From the NCBI GenBank assembly GCA_025928545.1, contig JAICJH010000005.1, positions 62,001 through 126,000 on the forward strand: 64,000 nucleotides of DNA. The letters run 5' to 3'. The position numbers and the translations under genes were made by a program. Below are positions 26,756 through 35,465 of this stretch, one piece after another (positions within the stretch are counted from its first letter, which is position 1; each line of letters opens with the position of its first letter). The notes beneath the pieces are model-generated. The model saw only the letters and a program-made list of their open reading frames with translations, was not told the origin of the DNA and did no database searches. Source of the stretch: Bryobacteraceae bacterium. GTDB lineage: Bacteria > Acidobacteriota > Terriglobia > Bryobacterales > Bryobacteraceae.

Positions 26756-26910
26756 TGTAACGTTCGAGGCTTACTGGCAACCGGGACTGTACAATAGAAG
26801 ACATCGCCTCAGCTGTTCAAACCGCACCTGCAATTACAGTCGGCTCCCCGGTTTTACTCAGTCGCGAGCGCGCGCGGTCAGTCGTCGAGTATATCCCGGC
26901 ACTTACCGGC

Positions 26911-27987
26911 GTGCGTTTCTGGCTCGCCGTCTGGGTCATTTTGCATCACATCTCCGGGACCGGGATGATGCTGGAACCCTGGGTCAACTCGCTGCCGAAA
27001 CCCGTGTTTCAGTTCTTTCACGGCGGTTATCTGGCGGTCCAGACTTTCTTCATTCTTTCTGGTTTCGTCCTCGCGAGAACTTACGTTCACGTGAAGTGGG
27101 ACAAGAAAAGCCTCGGCAGGTTCTTCACGGCCAGATTCGCGCGTATCTATCCGGTGTATTTTGTCAGCCTGATTCTGATCTCTCCTTTCATTATCGAAAT
27201 GCTCCTCCCCTCTGCTACCGGCAAACAGATGATGTCGGCGTTTGCGGCCGGGCAGAGCGCGAAACTACTCGGGATATACATGTTCGTACTACAGGGCTGG
27301 ACAGGCTCGCTCGCTGTCGGCTGGAACACTCCCGCATGGTCGCTTTCCTGCGAATTCTTCTTTTACCTTTGCTTTCCCATACTATTCGCCGGGCTGAGAA
27401 ATGTGCGATGGCGCGGGATTTTCGTCACCGTCGCCGCTACGATCCTCCTTCCCATCGTCTTTGACCACACCGGCGTGCCATGGAACTGGAAGCCCATTTA
27501 CCACACGGCGGACTTCATGGCCGGCATCGCCGCAGCACGCATCTATGTTCTGCTGTCGGCTTCCCCGTGGTGGCGGGTTCGCGGTTATCTCCTCTACGTA
27601 CCGGCTCTGCTCGCCTTCGGCTGGCTGATCGTGCATCCGCATGTGGTCGACGGCACCGCGGCGGATCTGAACACTTACCTGCGGCCGCTCAACGTCGCTG
27701 TGCTGACCGGACTGGCGCTTGGCGGCAATGGACTGGCCCGAATTCTTTCCACCGGAATTGGAGATTTCCTCGGCAAGGCAAGTTATTCCATGTATGTGCT
27801 GCATGTCCCGATTCTGTGGTGGACAGGCCGATACCTTGTTCACGGAAAACTGCACCTGTCGCGGCCCGCAGGCGCGCTGATCTACCTCACGCTTGTTGTG
27901 CTGGCCGCGTCCGCCGTTTATCAGTGGTTGGAAGCCCCTGCCAGCACCTGGTTGCGCCGGCAGGGAAAACGTCTCGAAGGCGTGTGA
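26911..27987 (+). CDS. Membrane acyltransferase, acyltransferase-3 family (5' end uncertain)
   Basis: At least 358 residues with about ten hydrophobic segments, matching integral-membrane acyltransferases such as OafA that O-acylate surface glycans or lipids. The N-terminal motif LHHISG and the segment FFILSGFVLARTY are typical. The listed start is the only in-frame GTG/ATG/TTG, but the family motif YIPALTG lies before it: the frame is open back to 26761 without an ordinary start codon. The true start is therefore probably a rare codon (ATA 26794, ATT 26833 or ATC 26803/26893), or the 5' end is altered. Confidence 0.82.
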   Translation: MRFWLAVWVILHHISGTGMMLEPWVNSLPKPVFQFFHGGYLAVQTFFILSGFVLARTYVHVKWDKKSLGRFFTARFARIYPVYFVSLILISPFIIEMLLPSATGKQMMSAFAAGQSAKLLGIYMFVLQGWTGSLAVGWNTPAWSLSCEFFFYLCFPILFAGLRNVRWRGIFVTVAATILLPIVFDHTGVPWNWKPIYHTADFMAGIAAARIYVLLSASPWWRVRGYLLYVPALLAFGWLIVHPHVVDGTAADLNTYLRPLNVAVLTGLALGGNGLARILSTGIGDFLGKASYSMYVLHVPILWWTGRYLVHGKLHLSRPAGALIYLTLVVLAASAVYQWLEAPASTWLRRQGKRLEGV

Positions 27988-28024
27988 CAGTGACGGTCTT
28001 GCCGCTCCGGTTAGAATCAACAGC

Positions 28025-29488
28025 CTACAGGCCGGCCTGCTTCCAGATCTCCGATACCCGCGCCTTCACATCGTCCGGCATCTTCAGCACTTCAGGCCAT
28101 TCTCGCGTGAAACCTTCACCCTGCCATTTGCGCGTCGCGTCGATTCCCATCTTTGAGCCATAATTTACCAGCCGGCTCGCATGATCCAGTGAATCGATCG
28201 GCCCCATCGTGAACTGCACATCGCGCTCGGGATCGATATTATTCAGCGCGCGCCAGGCTACCTCGCTGACGTTCTGCACGTCGACATCTTCATCCACCAC
28301 CACAATGACCTTTGTGAACATGGCCTGACCCAGCCCCCAGATCGCACTCATCACCTTGCGCGCGTGCCCTGGATAGGACTTGCGGATCGAAATGAGCATC
28401 AGGTTGTGAAACACGCCTTCAGCAGGCATGCACATATCGCGCACTTCCGGAATCTGCATGCGCATTAACGGCAGAAAAATCCGCTCGATCGCTTTGCCCA
28501 TGTAGAAATCTTCCATCGGGGGCGGCCCAACGATGGTTGTCGCGTATATGGGATCCCGTCGCTCCGTCACGCAGGTGACGTGGAACACGGGATACTGGTC
28601 GGCCAGCGAATAATAGCCGGTGTGATCGCCAAACGGCCCTTCCGTGCGCAGTTCGCCCAGTTCGACGTAACCTTCCAGCACAAGTTCGGAGTTGGCAGGA
28701 ACTTCCAGATCGACGGTCTGGCACTTCACCATCTCGACCGGGCTGCCGCGCAAAAATCCCGCGATCATCATTTCATCCAGATCGGGCGGCAGAGGCAAAA
28801 TAGCGGAATACATCGCAGCGGGATCGGAACCGATCGCCACCGCGACATCCATACGGGTATGTTTGCCCTCCGCAAGATTCCGGCGGTAATGCTCCGCCCC
28901 CTGCTTGTGGGTCTGCCAGTGCATGCCTGTCGTGCGCTCATCGAACACCTGTAGCCGATACATCCCGCAATTGCGCTTGCCCGTTTCCGGATTGCGCGAG
29001 AAGACCATCGGCAGTGTTATGAAGGGTCCGCCATCGCCCGGCCAGCAGGTGAGCACGGGGTAATCGTGGAGCGAAAATCCTTCCGTCTTGATGACTTCCT
29101 GGCACGGGCCCTTCGCCACAATCTTCGGAAAGAAAGCCCCCATCTCCGCCAGCTTCGGCAGCATCTTCAGCTTGCCGAGCAAGCCCTCCGGCATCCGCAT
29201 TTCCAGGTACTCGCTGATGCGCTTTGCGACCTCGCCCACGGAATCCACCTCCAGGGCGATTTCCATCCGGCGCATGCTGGCAAACGAATTGATCAGCACC
29301 GGGATGCGCGAAATTCGGCCATCGGCCAGGCGCGGCTTCTCGAACAGCAGAGCGGGTCCGCCGTTCTTCACGGAACGGTCGGCGAACTCCGTGATCTCCA
29401 GCCGCGTATCCACTTCGAAAGGGATACGCTTCAGTTCTTTATTTTTTTCAAGGGCGCGAATGAAATCGCGCAGGTCGTCATGTGCCAT
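28025..29488 (-). CDS. ubiD: UbiD-family (de)carboxylase
   Basis: A 487-residue protein of the length and pattern of UbiD, the prenylated-FMN-dependent decarboxylase. Recognisable segments are GMYRLQVFDERTTGMHWQ, DVAVAIGSDPA, ELVLEGYV, LRTEGPFGDHTGYY and KVIVVVDEDVDV. It should decarboxylate an aromatic or alpha,beta-unsaturated acid, in ubiquinone or menaquinone formation or another pathway. The ubiX partner that makes the cofactor is not in the window. It is divergent from the FabG-like gene with 79 bases between. Confidence 0.9.
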   Translation of the reverse strand: MAHDDLRDFIRALEKNKELKRIPFEVDTRLEITEFADRSVKNGGPALLFEKPRLADGRISRIPVLINSFASMRRMEIALEVDSVGEVAKRISEYLEMRMPEGLLGKLKMLPKLAEMGAFFPKIVAKGPCQEVIKTEGFSLHDYPVLTCWPGDGGPFITLPMVFSRNPETGKRNCGMYRLQVFDERTTGMHWQTHKQGAEHYRRNLAEGKHTRMDVAVAIGSDPAAMYSAILPLPPDLDEMMIAGFLRGSPVEMVKCQTVDLEVPANSELVLEGYVELGELRTEGPFGDHTGYYSLADQYPVFHVTCVTERRDPIYATTIVGPPPMEDFYMGKAIERIFLPLMRMQIPEVRDMCMPAEGVFHNLMLISIRKSYPGHARKVMSAIWGLGQAMFTKVIVVVDEDVDVQNVSEVAWRALNNIDPERDVQFTMGPIDSLDHASRLVNYGSKMGIDATRKWQGEGFTREWPEVLKMPDDVKARVSEIWKQAGL

Positions 29489-29567
29489 ATTTGCCTGAGT
29501 CGGGTGCCTGCTTTATGTTGCTATGTGCCGGACTACAGATCCCGATCTACTATGATTGCAAGTTCAT

Positions 29568-30305
29568 ATGAATAACCGCATCGCACTGATAACGGGATCC
29601 AGCCGCGGCATCGGACGCGCCTGTGCCCTTGAACTGGCAAAGGCCGGCGCCAAAGTGGCTCTGGCCGCACGCCAGGTCGATAAACTCGAGGAAGTAGCCG
29701 CCGAAATTCGGGCGGCCGGCGGCGAGGCTTTCGTCGTGCCGATGGACCTCAGTTCTCACGATTCCATCAAAGAAGCCTTCGCAACGGTGGCGCGGGACTT
29801 CGGGCCTGTCGCCATTCTGGTCAATAACGCAGCCGTGACCCGCGATGGGCTGGCTCTGAGAATGAAACCTGCCGATTGGGATATGGTGATTCAGACGAAT
29901 CTCTCGGGAACCTTCTTTTGCATCCAGCAGGTGTTATCGCCGATGGTCAAAGAGCGTTGGGGCCGGATCGTGAATGTGTCCTCGGTTGTCGGCGAATCCG
30001 GTAATGCGGGCCAGGCGAATTATGTGGCCTCCAAGGCGGGAGTGATAGGTCTCACGAAAGCACTCGCCCAGGAACTTGCTTCGCGCAGCATCACGGTCAA
30101 CGCGGTGGCGCCCGGCTTCATCGAAACCGACATGACTGCCGTACTGAAGGACGAGGTCAAAGCTTCGGTGCTCGCCAACATTCCACTGAAGCGCTTCGGG
30201 AAGGCCGAAGACGTTGCCGCCGCTGTCCGATTTCTCTGCAGCGAAGAGGCCGGCTACGTCACCGGTCACGTTTTGGACGTGAACGGCGGCATGTACATGC
30301 GCTGA
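29568..30305 (+). CDS. fabG: 3-oxoacyl-ACP reductase (FabG)
   Basis: A 245-residue classical SDR. It has TGSSRGIG at the nucleotide site, NNAAV, the catalytic region VSSVVGESGNAGQ, YVASK and the C-terminal VTGHVLDVNGGMYM that is typical of true FabG. ATG 29568 is chosen over an in-frame TTG 12 bases earlier. It is longer and closer to housekeeping FabG than the reductase at 13427-14143. It stands alone, without other fatty acid genes beside it. Confidence 0.88.
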   Translation: MNNRIALITGSSRGIGRACALELAKAGAKVALAARQVDKLEEVAAEIRAAGGEAFVVPMDLSSHDSIKEAFATVARDFGPVAILVNNAAVTRDGLALRMKPADWDMVIQTNLSGTFFCIQQVLSPMVKERWGRIVNVSSVVGESGNAGQANYVASKAGVIGLTKALAQELASRSITVNAVAPGFIETDMTAVLKDEVKASVLANIPLKRFGKAEDVAAAVRFLCSEEAGYVTGHVLDVNGGMYMR

Positions 30306-30344
30306 GGCGGGCGCGCCCGGACTCAGTGCTATCCTCACGGGCAG

Positions 30345-31259
30345 GTGGGTACTCTGCACCGAAAATGGTCGGGAATTACGGCAGCGGCCATTCTCGCGCT
30401 GGCGCTGCTGGGCGCGATCGCCACAGCGGCCACCAGTGGCATGGAAAAAGCCGTTAATCCGCCCGATCCAACTCTTCCGCGCCCTTTCCGCGTATACCCA
30501 AGCCTGGAGGCGTACGATAACGTCGATATTCCCCCGGACTTCGAGGAGCAGACGGAGTTTGTTTTCGCCCGGCTGATGTATCCCTCCCATCCTTACGGCT
30601 TGTTTTCGCGTTCCCGCGGTTACCCCGAAATAGCCGCTCGCGACTGGCGGCAGGGCGGCATGAGCTGGACCCAGGATTATCCTCGCGCCGACCGGCATTT
30701 CGCGCTGGTCATGCGCCGGCTTACCCGCGTACATACGCGCTCTGCGGAGCAACCTGTAAATCCCGACGACGGCGACGATATCTTCAATTGGCCGTTTCTG
30801 GCCGCCGGCGAAATGGGCGACTGGAAACTCAGTGGTGAGCAGATTTCCAAGGTTCGTGAATACCTGCTGCGCGGCGGCTTCCTGATGCTCGATGACTTCT
30901 GGGGCAAGCCCGAATGGGATCGCTTCATGGAAACTATGCGCGAGATCATGCCGGATCGTCCGATCGTTGACATCGATAACCCGGACGCGATTTTCCACAT
31001 CGTCTACGACCTGGATAACCGCTACCAGATCATGGGCCAGTGGGCGATGCGCGGTGGGATGGCGGACCGCTGGGTTGGTTCCGTGCCCGCATGGCGCGGC
31101 ATACATGATGCGAAGGGCCGTATCATGGTCGCGATCACGTACAACAACGACGTGGGCGATTCCTGGGAATATGCCGATGACCCGATCTATCCCGAAAAAT
31201 ATTCGGCCCTCGGCATTCGGCTTGGCGTGAATGATGTCATCTACTCGATGACTCACTGA
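30345..31259 (+). CDS. DUF4159-domain exported protein
   Basis: A 304-residue protein, GTG start with GGGCAG before it and a signal-like hydrophobic N-terminus (ITAAAILALALLGAIATAA). The remainder matches DUF4159: EFVFARLMYP, DYPRADRHFALVMRRLTRV, LLRGGFLMLDDFWG, NPDAIFHIVYDLD, GRIMVAITYNNDVGDSWEYAD. A close paralogue is encoded at 36725-37570. DUF4159 proteins have a Rossmann-like fold and often occur near von Willebrand/MoxR genes; that context is absent here. Molecular role unknown. Confidence 0.85.
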   Translation: MGTLHRKWSGITAAAILALALLGAIATAATSGMEKAVNPPDPTLPRPFRVYPSLEAYDNVDIPPDFEEQTEFVFARLMYPSHPYGLFSRSRGYPEIAARDWRQGGMSWTQDYPRADRHFALVMRRLTRVHTRSAEQPVNPDDGDDIFNWPFLAAGEMGDWKLSGEQISKVREYLLRGGFLMLDDFWGKPEWDRFMETMREIMPDRPIVDIDNPDAIFHIVYDLDNRYQIMGQWAMRGGMADRWVGSVPAWRGIHDAKGRIMVAITYNNDVGDSWEYADDPIYPEKYSALGIRLGVNDVIYSMTH

Positions 31260-31265
31260 GGCCGG

Positions 31266-32657
31266 CTACCGGGCCGCTGCCGTACCCACTGGCGGAGGAA
31301 ACAGAGTTCCCCGCCCCAGCAACCATTGCGGGTCCAATCTGCGCTTGACAGCTTTCATGGCTTCGATCTGCTCCGGCGTAAACTGGATCGGCAGAAAGTC
31401 GCGTTTCCGTTTGCCCAGTCCGTGTTCGGCCGATACGGTTCCACCCAGTTCAACCGATTTGTGCGCAAAATCGGACATCAGGCGAACCGCGATCACCCAT
31501 TCCTCATGACTCGCACAAAGAAAGTTGACATGAACATGGGCGTCTCCGATGTGGCCGAAAATCGCACACTGGCCCGGGAAATCGCGGTCTATGCACCCGC
31601 GATAGTAACTCAGCATTTCCCGGTTCTTCGCAATGGGCACTGAAAAATCGGTTCCCACCAGCGTAAGCCCCCGTTGCCGCGCCAGACTCGTCGCCACTTC
31701 GGGCAGAGCGTGCCGGAACTGGCGGAAACGTTCCCGGTCAGCCGCGGAGGTTGCAAACCAGGAACCCTCAATCAGCGCGAGAGAAGATTTCAAACGCGCA
31801 AGCCAGGACTCTTCGGCGTCCTCATTTGGGGCGACTTCCTGCTCGGTCAGGATTCCTGCACGGGCAGTTGCGGGCATTTCCGGATAGCGCACCCGGACCA
31901 AATCCAGCGAACCAGCGTCGACATATTCCAGCATGCGCAGACCGGGGACGGAGCGCCAGGCGTCAACCGCATCCAGAGCCGCTTCATCGGAGTCGAAGAA
32001 AACGATGCCGGTGAAAAGCTCGCCCGGTAACGGCAGCAACCCTACCTTCACCTCCGTCACGATCCCAAGCGTACCTTCGGAACCGATGAAGAGGTCGATG
32101 TAATCCATGTCCGCTCGCATGAAATAGCCAGCCGTATTCTTGCGGACATCCGGAGCGGGTATTGCCGGTATTTCAAACGGCGGCTTCTCGCCGCGCCGGA
32201 GCGCCAACACCTCGCCGGAAGCCAGCACGACGCGCAACGCGCGAACATGCCGCCGTGTGTCGCGATACATGAAACTTCGCGAGCCGCTCGCATTCGTAGC
32301 AACAGTCCCGCCAATGGCTGCGCTGTATTCGGTGGGGTCCGGGCCGTAAAACTGTCTGGAAGGAGCCGCGGCAGCCTGAATCGACGTCAGCGACGCGCCC
32401 GCGCCACACACCGCGTACCCCTCATGCACCTGAATCGTATTGAGTTTTTCGAGCGACACCAGCCAGCCGCCATCGGGCACGCGCCCCCCCGTCAGCCCGG
32501 AACCGCCGCCCGAAATAGTAACCGGAATCCCCGCGGCCGACGCGCGGCGCATGATCTCGACAACCGCCGCTTCATCTTCCGGAACCAATAGTTCATCGGC
32601 GTGTCCGCGGTAGCCGGAAGCGTCGGCGAGATAGGGTGAGTCGGGTTCCAGATGCAT
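31266..32657 (-). CDS. FAD-binding oxidase, GlcD / D-lactate dehydrogenase-like
   Basis: A 463-residue flavoprotein of the FAD-linked oxidase family. The N-terminal FAD-binding domain shows PVTISGGGSGLTGGRVPDGG and GGTVATNASGSRSF; the C-terminal FAD-oxidase domain ends with GGTVSAEHGLGKRKRDFLP, where the His belongs to the active site. It should oxidise a 2-hydroxyacid such as glycolate or D-lactate. It is a tandem duplicate of the next gene upstream, three bases away, and no GlcE or GlcF subunit gene is present. Confidence 0.87.
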   Translation of the reverse strand: MHLEPDSPYLADASGYRGHADELLVPEDEAAVVEIMRRASAAGIPVTISGGGSGLTGGRVPDGGWLVSLEKLNTIQVHEGYAVCGAGASLTSIQAAAAPSRQFYGPDPTEYSAAIGGTVATNASGSRSFMYRDTRRHVRALRVVLASGEVLALRRGEKPPFEIPAIPAPDVRKNTAGYFMRADMDYIDLFIGSEGTLGIVTEVKVGLLPLPGELFTGIVFFDSDEAALDAVDAWRSVPGLRMLEYVDAGSLDLVRVRYPEMPATARAGILTEQEVAPNEDAEESWLARLKSSLALIEGSWFATSAADRERFRQFRHALPEVATSLARQRGLTLVGTDFSVPIAKNREMLSYYRGCIDRDFPGQCAIFGHIGDAHVHVNFLCASHEEWVIAVRLMSDFAHKSVELGGTVSAEHGLGKRKRDFLPIQFTPEQIEAMKAVKRRLDPQWLLGRGTLFPPPVGTAAAR

Positions 32658-32660
32658 GGT

Positions 32661-34049
32661 TCAGGCCTGGGCCACATTCGCGGGCACTTCAAATAGTGTC
32701 CCCCGCCCCAGAAGCCACTGGGGATCGAGCCGCCGCTTCACGGCCTGCATCGTTTCAATCTCCTGCGGCGTGAACTGCAGTTTCAGATAATCGCGCTTTC
32801 GTTTGCCCAACCCATGCTCGGCCGAAACCGTGCCGCCCATCTCCACCACCGCGGCTGCGAATTCCTTCATCAGTCCCATTGCGCGATCCCACTCGGCCTT
32901 GTTGGGTGGCAGCACATTGATATGGACGTGCGCGTCTCCAATGTGCCCGAAAATGACATACTGGCCCGGAAACTCCCTGTCCAGCGTGTCGCGATAGCGT
33001 TGCAGAATATCGCGGCTTCTGGCGAGGGGCACGGCAAAATCGGAGTTTGCTTTCATGAGCCCGCGCTGCCGGATAATCTCGTTCACGCCTTCCGCGAGCG
33101 CATGACGGAACCGCCGGAACCGCTCGCGGTCGCTGGCCGAAGCCGCGAACCACGAATCGTCCGTCAGTGCGCCCGCCTCTTCCAGCCGATTCAGCCACGC
33201 TTCTTCCGCGTCATTACTCGTCGATACGTCCTGCTCGATGATCAACGCCACGCGAGCTTCGCCCGGAATCTCCGGAAACCGGCTGCGCACCACGTCGAGC
33301 GACGCGGCATCGATGTATTCCAGCATGCGCAGGCCGGCGATCGGCCGCCAGACATCCACCGCATCCAGAGCACGCGCGTCCGAGTCGAAAAAAACAACTC
33401 CCGTAAACAGCGTCTTCGGGATTTCAAGCAGCGTCACTTCCACTTCGCTGACCACGCCCAAAGTCCCATCGGCGCCTACAAACAAATCGAGGTAATCCAT
33501 GCCGGGCCGCATGAAATAACCCGCCGTATTTTTCTTCACGTCAGGCGCGGGGAGCACGGGAATTTCAAACGGCGGCTTATCGCCCCGACGCAATGCGAGA
33601 ATCTCGCCGCTCGCGAGCACGACCCGCAGCGCGCGGACGTGTCGCCGCGTAGCGCCATACAGAAAACTGCGCGACCCGCTGGCATTCGTGGAAACGCTGC
33701 CGCCAATGGAGGCGCTGTTCTCGGTTGGATCGGGTGCGTAGAACTGTTTCGTAGGCGCCGCGGCCGCCTGAATTGCAGCGAGCGATGCGCCGGCGCCGCA
33801 AACCGCATAACCCTTCTCGACCCTGATACTGTTCAGTCTCTCCAGCGACACCAGCCAGCCGCCATCCGGAACACGGCCGCCCGTGACTCCCGTCCCGGAG
33901 CCGGAAATCGTTACGGGTGTCTTCGTGGCTGTGGCATCGCGAAGAATCTGCGCAAGTGCTGCCTCATTCTCCGGTACAAGAATTTCCGAGGCGCACCCAC
34001 GCATGCCGGAAGCGTCGGAAAGATAAGGGGAATCGGGCTCTGGCCGCAT
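32661..34049 (-). CDS. FAD-binding oxidase, GlcD / D-lactate dehydrogenase-like (tandem paralogue)
   Basis: A 462-residue paralogue of the protein encoded downstream, co-linear over its full length: both start with M-x-x-EPDSPYL-DASG and share PVTISG, TNASGSRSF, FMRPGMDYLDLFVGADGT and SAEHGLGKRKRDYL. The frame is open for another 72 codons upstream, but that sequence is unlike the family, and the ATG at 34049 gives the same N-terminus as the paralogue. It probably oxidises a related 2-hydroxyacid, or the two form a hetero-oligomer. It begins 29 bases after the MBOAT gene ends. Confidence 0.87.
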   Translation of the reverse strand: MRPEPDSPYLSDASGMRGCASEILVPENEAALAQILRDATATKTPVTISGSGTGVTGGRVPDGGWLVSLERLNSIRVEKGYAVCGAGASLAAIQAAAAPTKQFYAPDPTENSASIGGSVSTNASGSRSFLYGATRRHVRALRVVLASGEILALRRGDKPPFEIPVLPAPDVKKNTAGYFMRPGMDYLDLFVGADGTLGVVSEVEVTLLEIPKTLFTGVVFFDSDARALDAVDVWRPIAGLRMLEYIDAASLDVVRSRFPEIPGEARVALIIEQDVSTSNDAEEAWLNRLEEAGALTDDSWFAASASDRERFRRFRHALAEGVNEIIRQRGLMKANSDFAVPLARSRDILQRYRDTLDREFPGQYVIFGHIGDAHVHINVLPPNKAEWDRAMGLMKEFAAAVVEMGGTVSAEHGLGKRKRDYLKLQFTPQEIETMQAVKRRLDPQWLLGRGTLFEVPANVAQA

Positions 34050-34078
34050 CTCTATCTGATTTTGGCAGATACCCGTTC

Positions 34079-35464
34079 TCAGAACTGAAAGTAAACGAAC
34101 GGAATCGACAAGTCGGTTGCAGTAAAGAGCTCGATTACCAGCAGAGCAATCACGGCAGCCGCGGTTCGCACCCAAACGGAAGATTGCGCCAGGCGCGTGA
34201 GCCACCCCCGGTATTCTTCGGCGAAGGCAACCAGCGTTGTCAGCAAAGCCAGGCCCCACTGCCACGGGCCCATCAAAGAAGCACTCGCCGCACTGCCGGT
34301 AAACATTTCCCGGATTACAAACAGCGCCGCCGCCAGCGTCTTCGCCCGGAAAAACACCCAGCCGATCGTCACCAGCAGAAAAGTGACAACGGTCAACGGA
34401 ATTCGCACTGCCCCGCGTCTTTCTTCGCGCCCCCCGATCACTCGCTCAATCGACAAAAGCGCACCATGATACCCGCCCCAGATCACAAAATTCCAACTGG
34501 CGCCGTGCCACAGGCCTCCCAGCAGCATTGTCAGGATGAGGTTGATCCGCGTGCGCGACGCGCCTTTCCGGTTACCGCCCAACGAAATATAAACGTAGTC
34601 GCGCAACCAGCTGGAGAGCGTCATGTGCCATCTCCGCCAAAACTCCGTCACGCTGGCCGAAAGATATGGCCGCCGGAAATTTTCCGGAAAATGAAATCCG
34701 AACAGCAACGCTACGCCGATCGCGATGTCCGTGTAGCCGGAAAAATCGAAAAAGATCTGCAACCCGAAAGCAATGGCTCCGGTCCAGGCCGGGAACAAGC
34801 CCGGCAATGCGGCGGGGTTCGCAAAGTAGCGGTCGGCCACCAGCGAAAACTGATCGGCACAAACCAGCTTCTTGATATATCCCGTCAAAATCATTGCGCA
34901 GCCACGCTGCCACTCTTCAGCCGTCGGCGGCGTCCAGTGGAAGTAGTCGGCAAAGAATTCTCCGGCGCGCACAATCGGCCCCGCCACTAATTGCGGAAAG
35001 AAGGAAACGAACAGAGCGTAATCGACGTAGCTGCGAATCGCCGGCTGTTTCTTCCGGTACACGTCGATCACGTATGACATGCTTTGGAACGTGTGGAAGC
35101 TGATGCCGAGCGGCAGGATGATCGCGAGCGGTGTGACGTGCGCACCCGGATGCAGCAGCGCCGTCCATATCTCCCGCGCGAAATTTGCGTATTTGAACCA
35201 ACCGAGCAAACCCAGATTCGCGCACAGACTGATGACCAGTGCGCCGTGGCGGCGAGCGCCTTCGCGTTGTTCGATCCAGAGCGCGGCAAAGTAGTCGATA
35301 GTGATCAGCAGCAGCAGAATAAGCACATAACGCGGAATCCACGCCACATAAAAGAAAAGACTCGCAGTCAACAACAGGTACTTGCACACGCTGCGCGGCA
35401 GCGCGTAAAAAAGCGCGAGAACCACAACCAGGAAGATACAGAAATTCAGCGAGGTGAAAAGCAT
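34079..35464 (-). CDS. MBOAT-family membrane O-acyltransferase (AlgI-like)
   Basis: About 461 residues from the ATG at 35464, one base after the upstream stop; the open frame before it is ignored because MLFTSLNF is the usual AlgI-type beginning. It has about ten hydrophobic segments and the MBOAT signature around the invariant His (GGLWHGASWNFVIWGGYHG), plus LPLGISFHTFQSMSYVIDVYR. It should transfer acyl (often acetyl) groups across the membrane to a surface polysaccharide or lipid, with the SGNH-like protein encoded upstream as partner. Confidence 0.9.
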   Translation of the reverse strand: MLFTSLNFCIFLVVVLALFYALPRSVCKYLLLTASLFFYVAWIPRYVLILLLLITIDYFAALWIEQREGARRHGALVISLCANLGLLGWFKYANFAREIWTALLHPGAHVTPLAIILPLGISFHTFQSMSYVIDVYRKKQPAIRSYVDYALFVSFFPQLVAGPIVRAGEFFADYFHWTPPTAEEWQRGCAMILTGYIKKLVCADQFSLVADRYFANPAALPGLFPAWTGAIAFGLQIFFDFSGYTDIAIGVALLFGFHFPENFRRPYLSASVTEFWRRWHMTLSSWLRDYVYISLGGNRKGASRTRINLILTMLLGGLWHGASWNFVIWGGYHGALLSIERVIGGREERRGAVRIPLTVVTFLLVTIGWVFFRAKTLAAALFVIREMFTGSAASASLMGPWQWGLALLTTLVAFAEEYRGWLTRLAQSSVWVRTAAAVIALLVIELFTATDLSIPFVYFQF

Positions 35465-35465
35465 C

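Noticed and set aside
29934-31256. 440-codon minus-strand frame opposite FabG and DUF4159 genes
   Set aside because: Both opposite genes have strong family motifs; this frame has none.
32814-34088. 424-codon plus-strand frame opposite the GlcD-like gene
   Set aside because: It is the antisense of a clear flavoprotein, rich in Arg/His with no motif.
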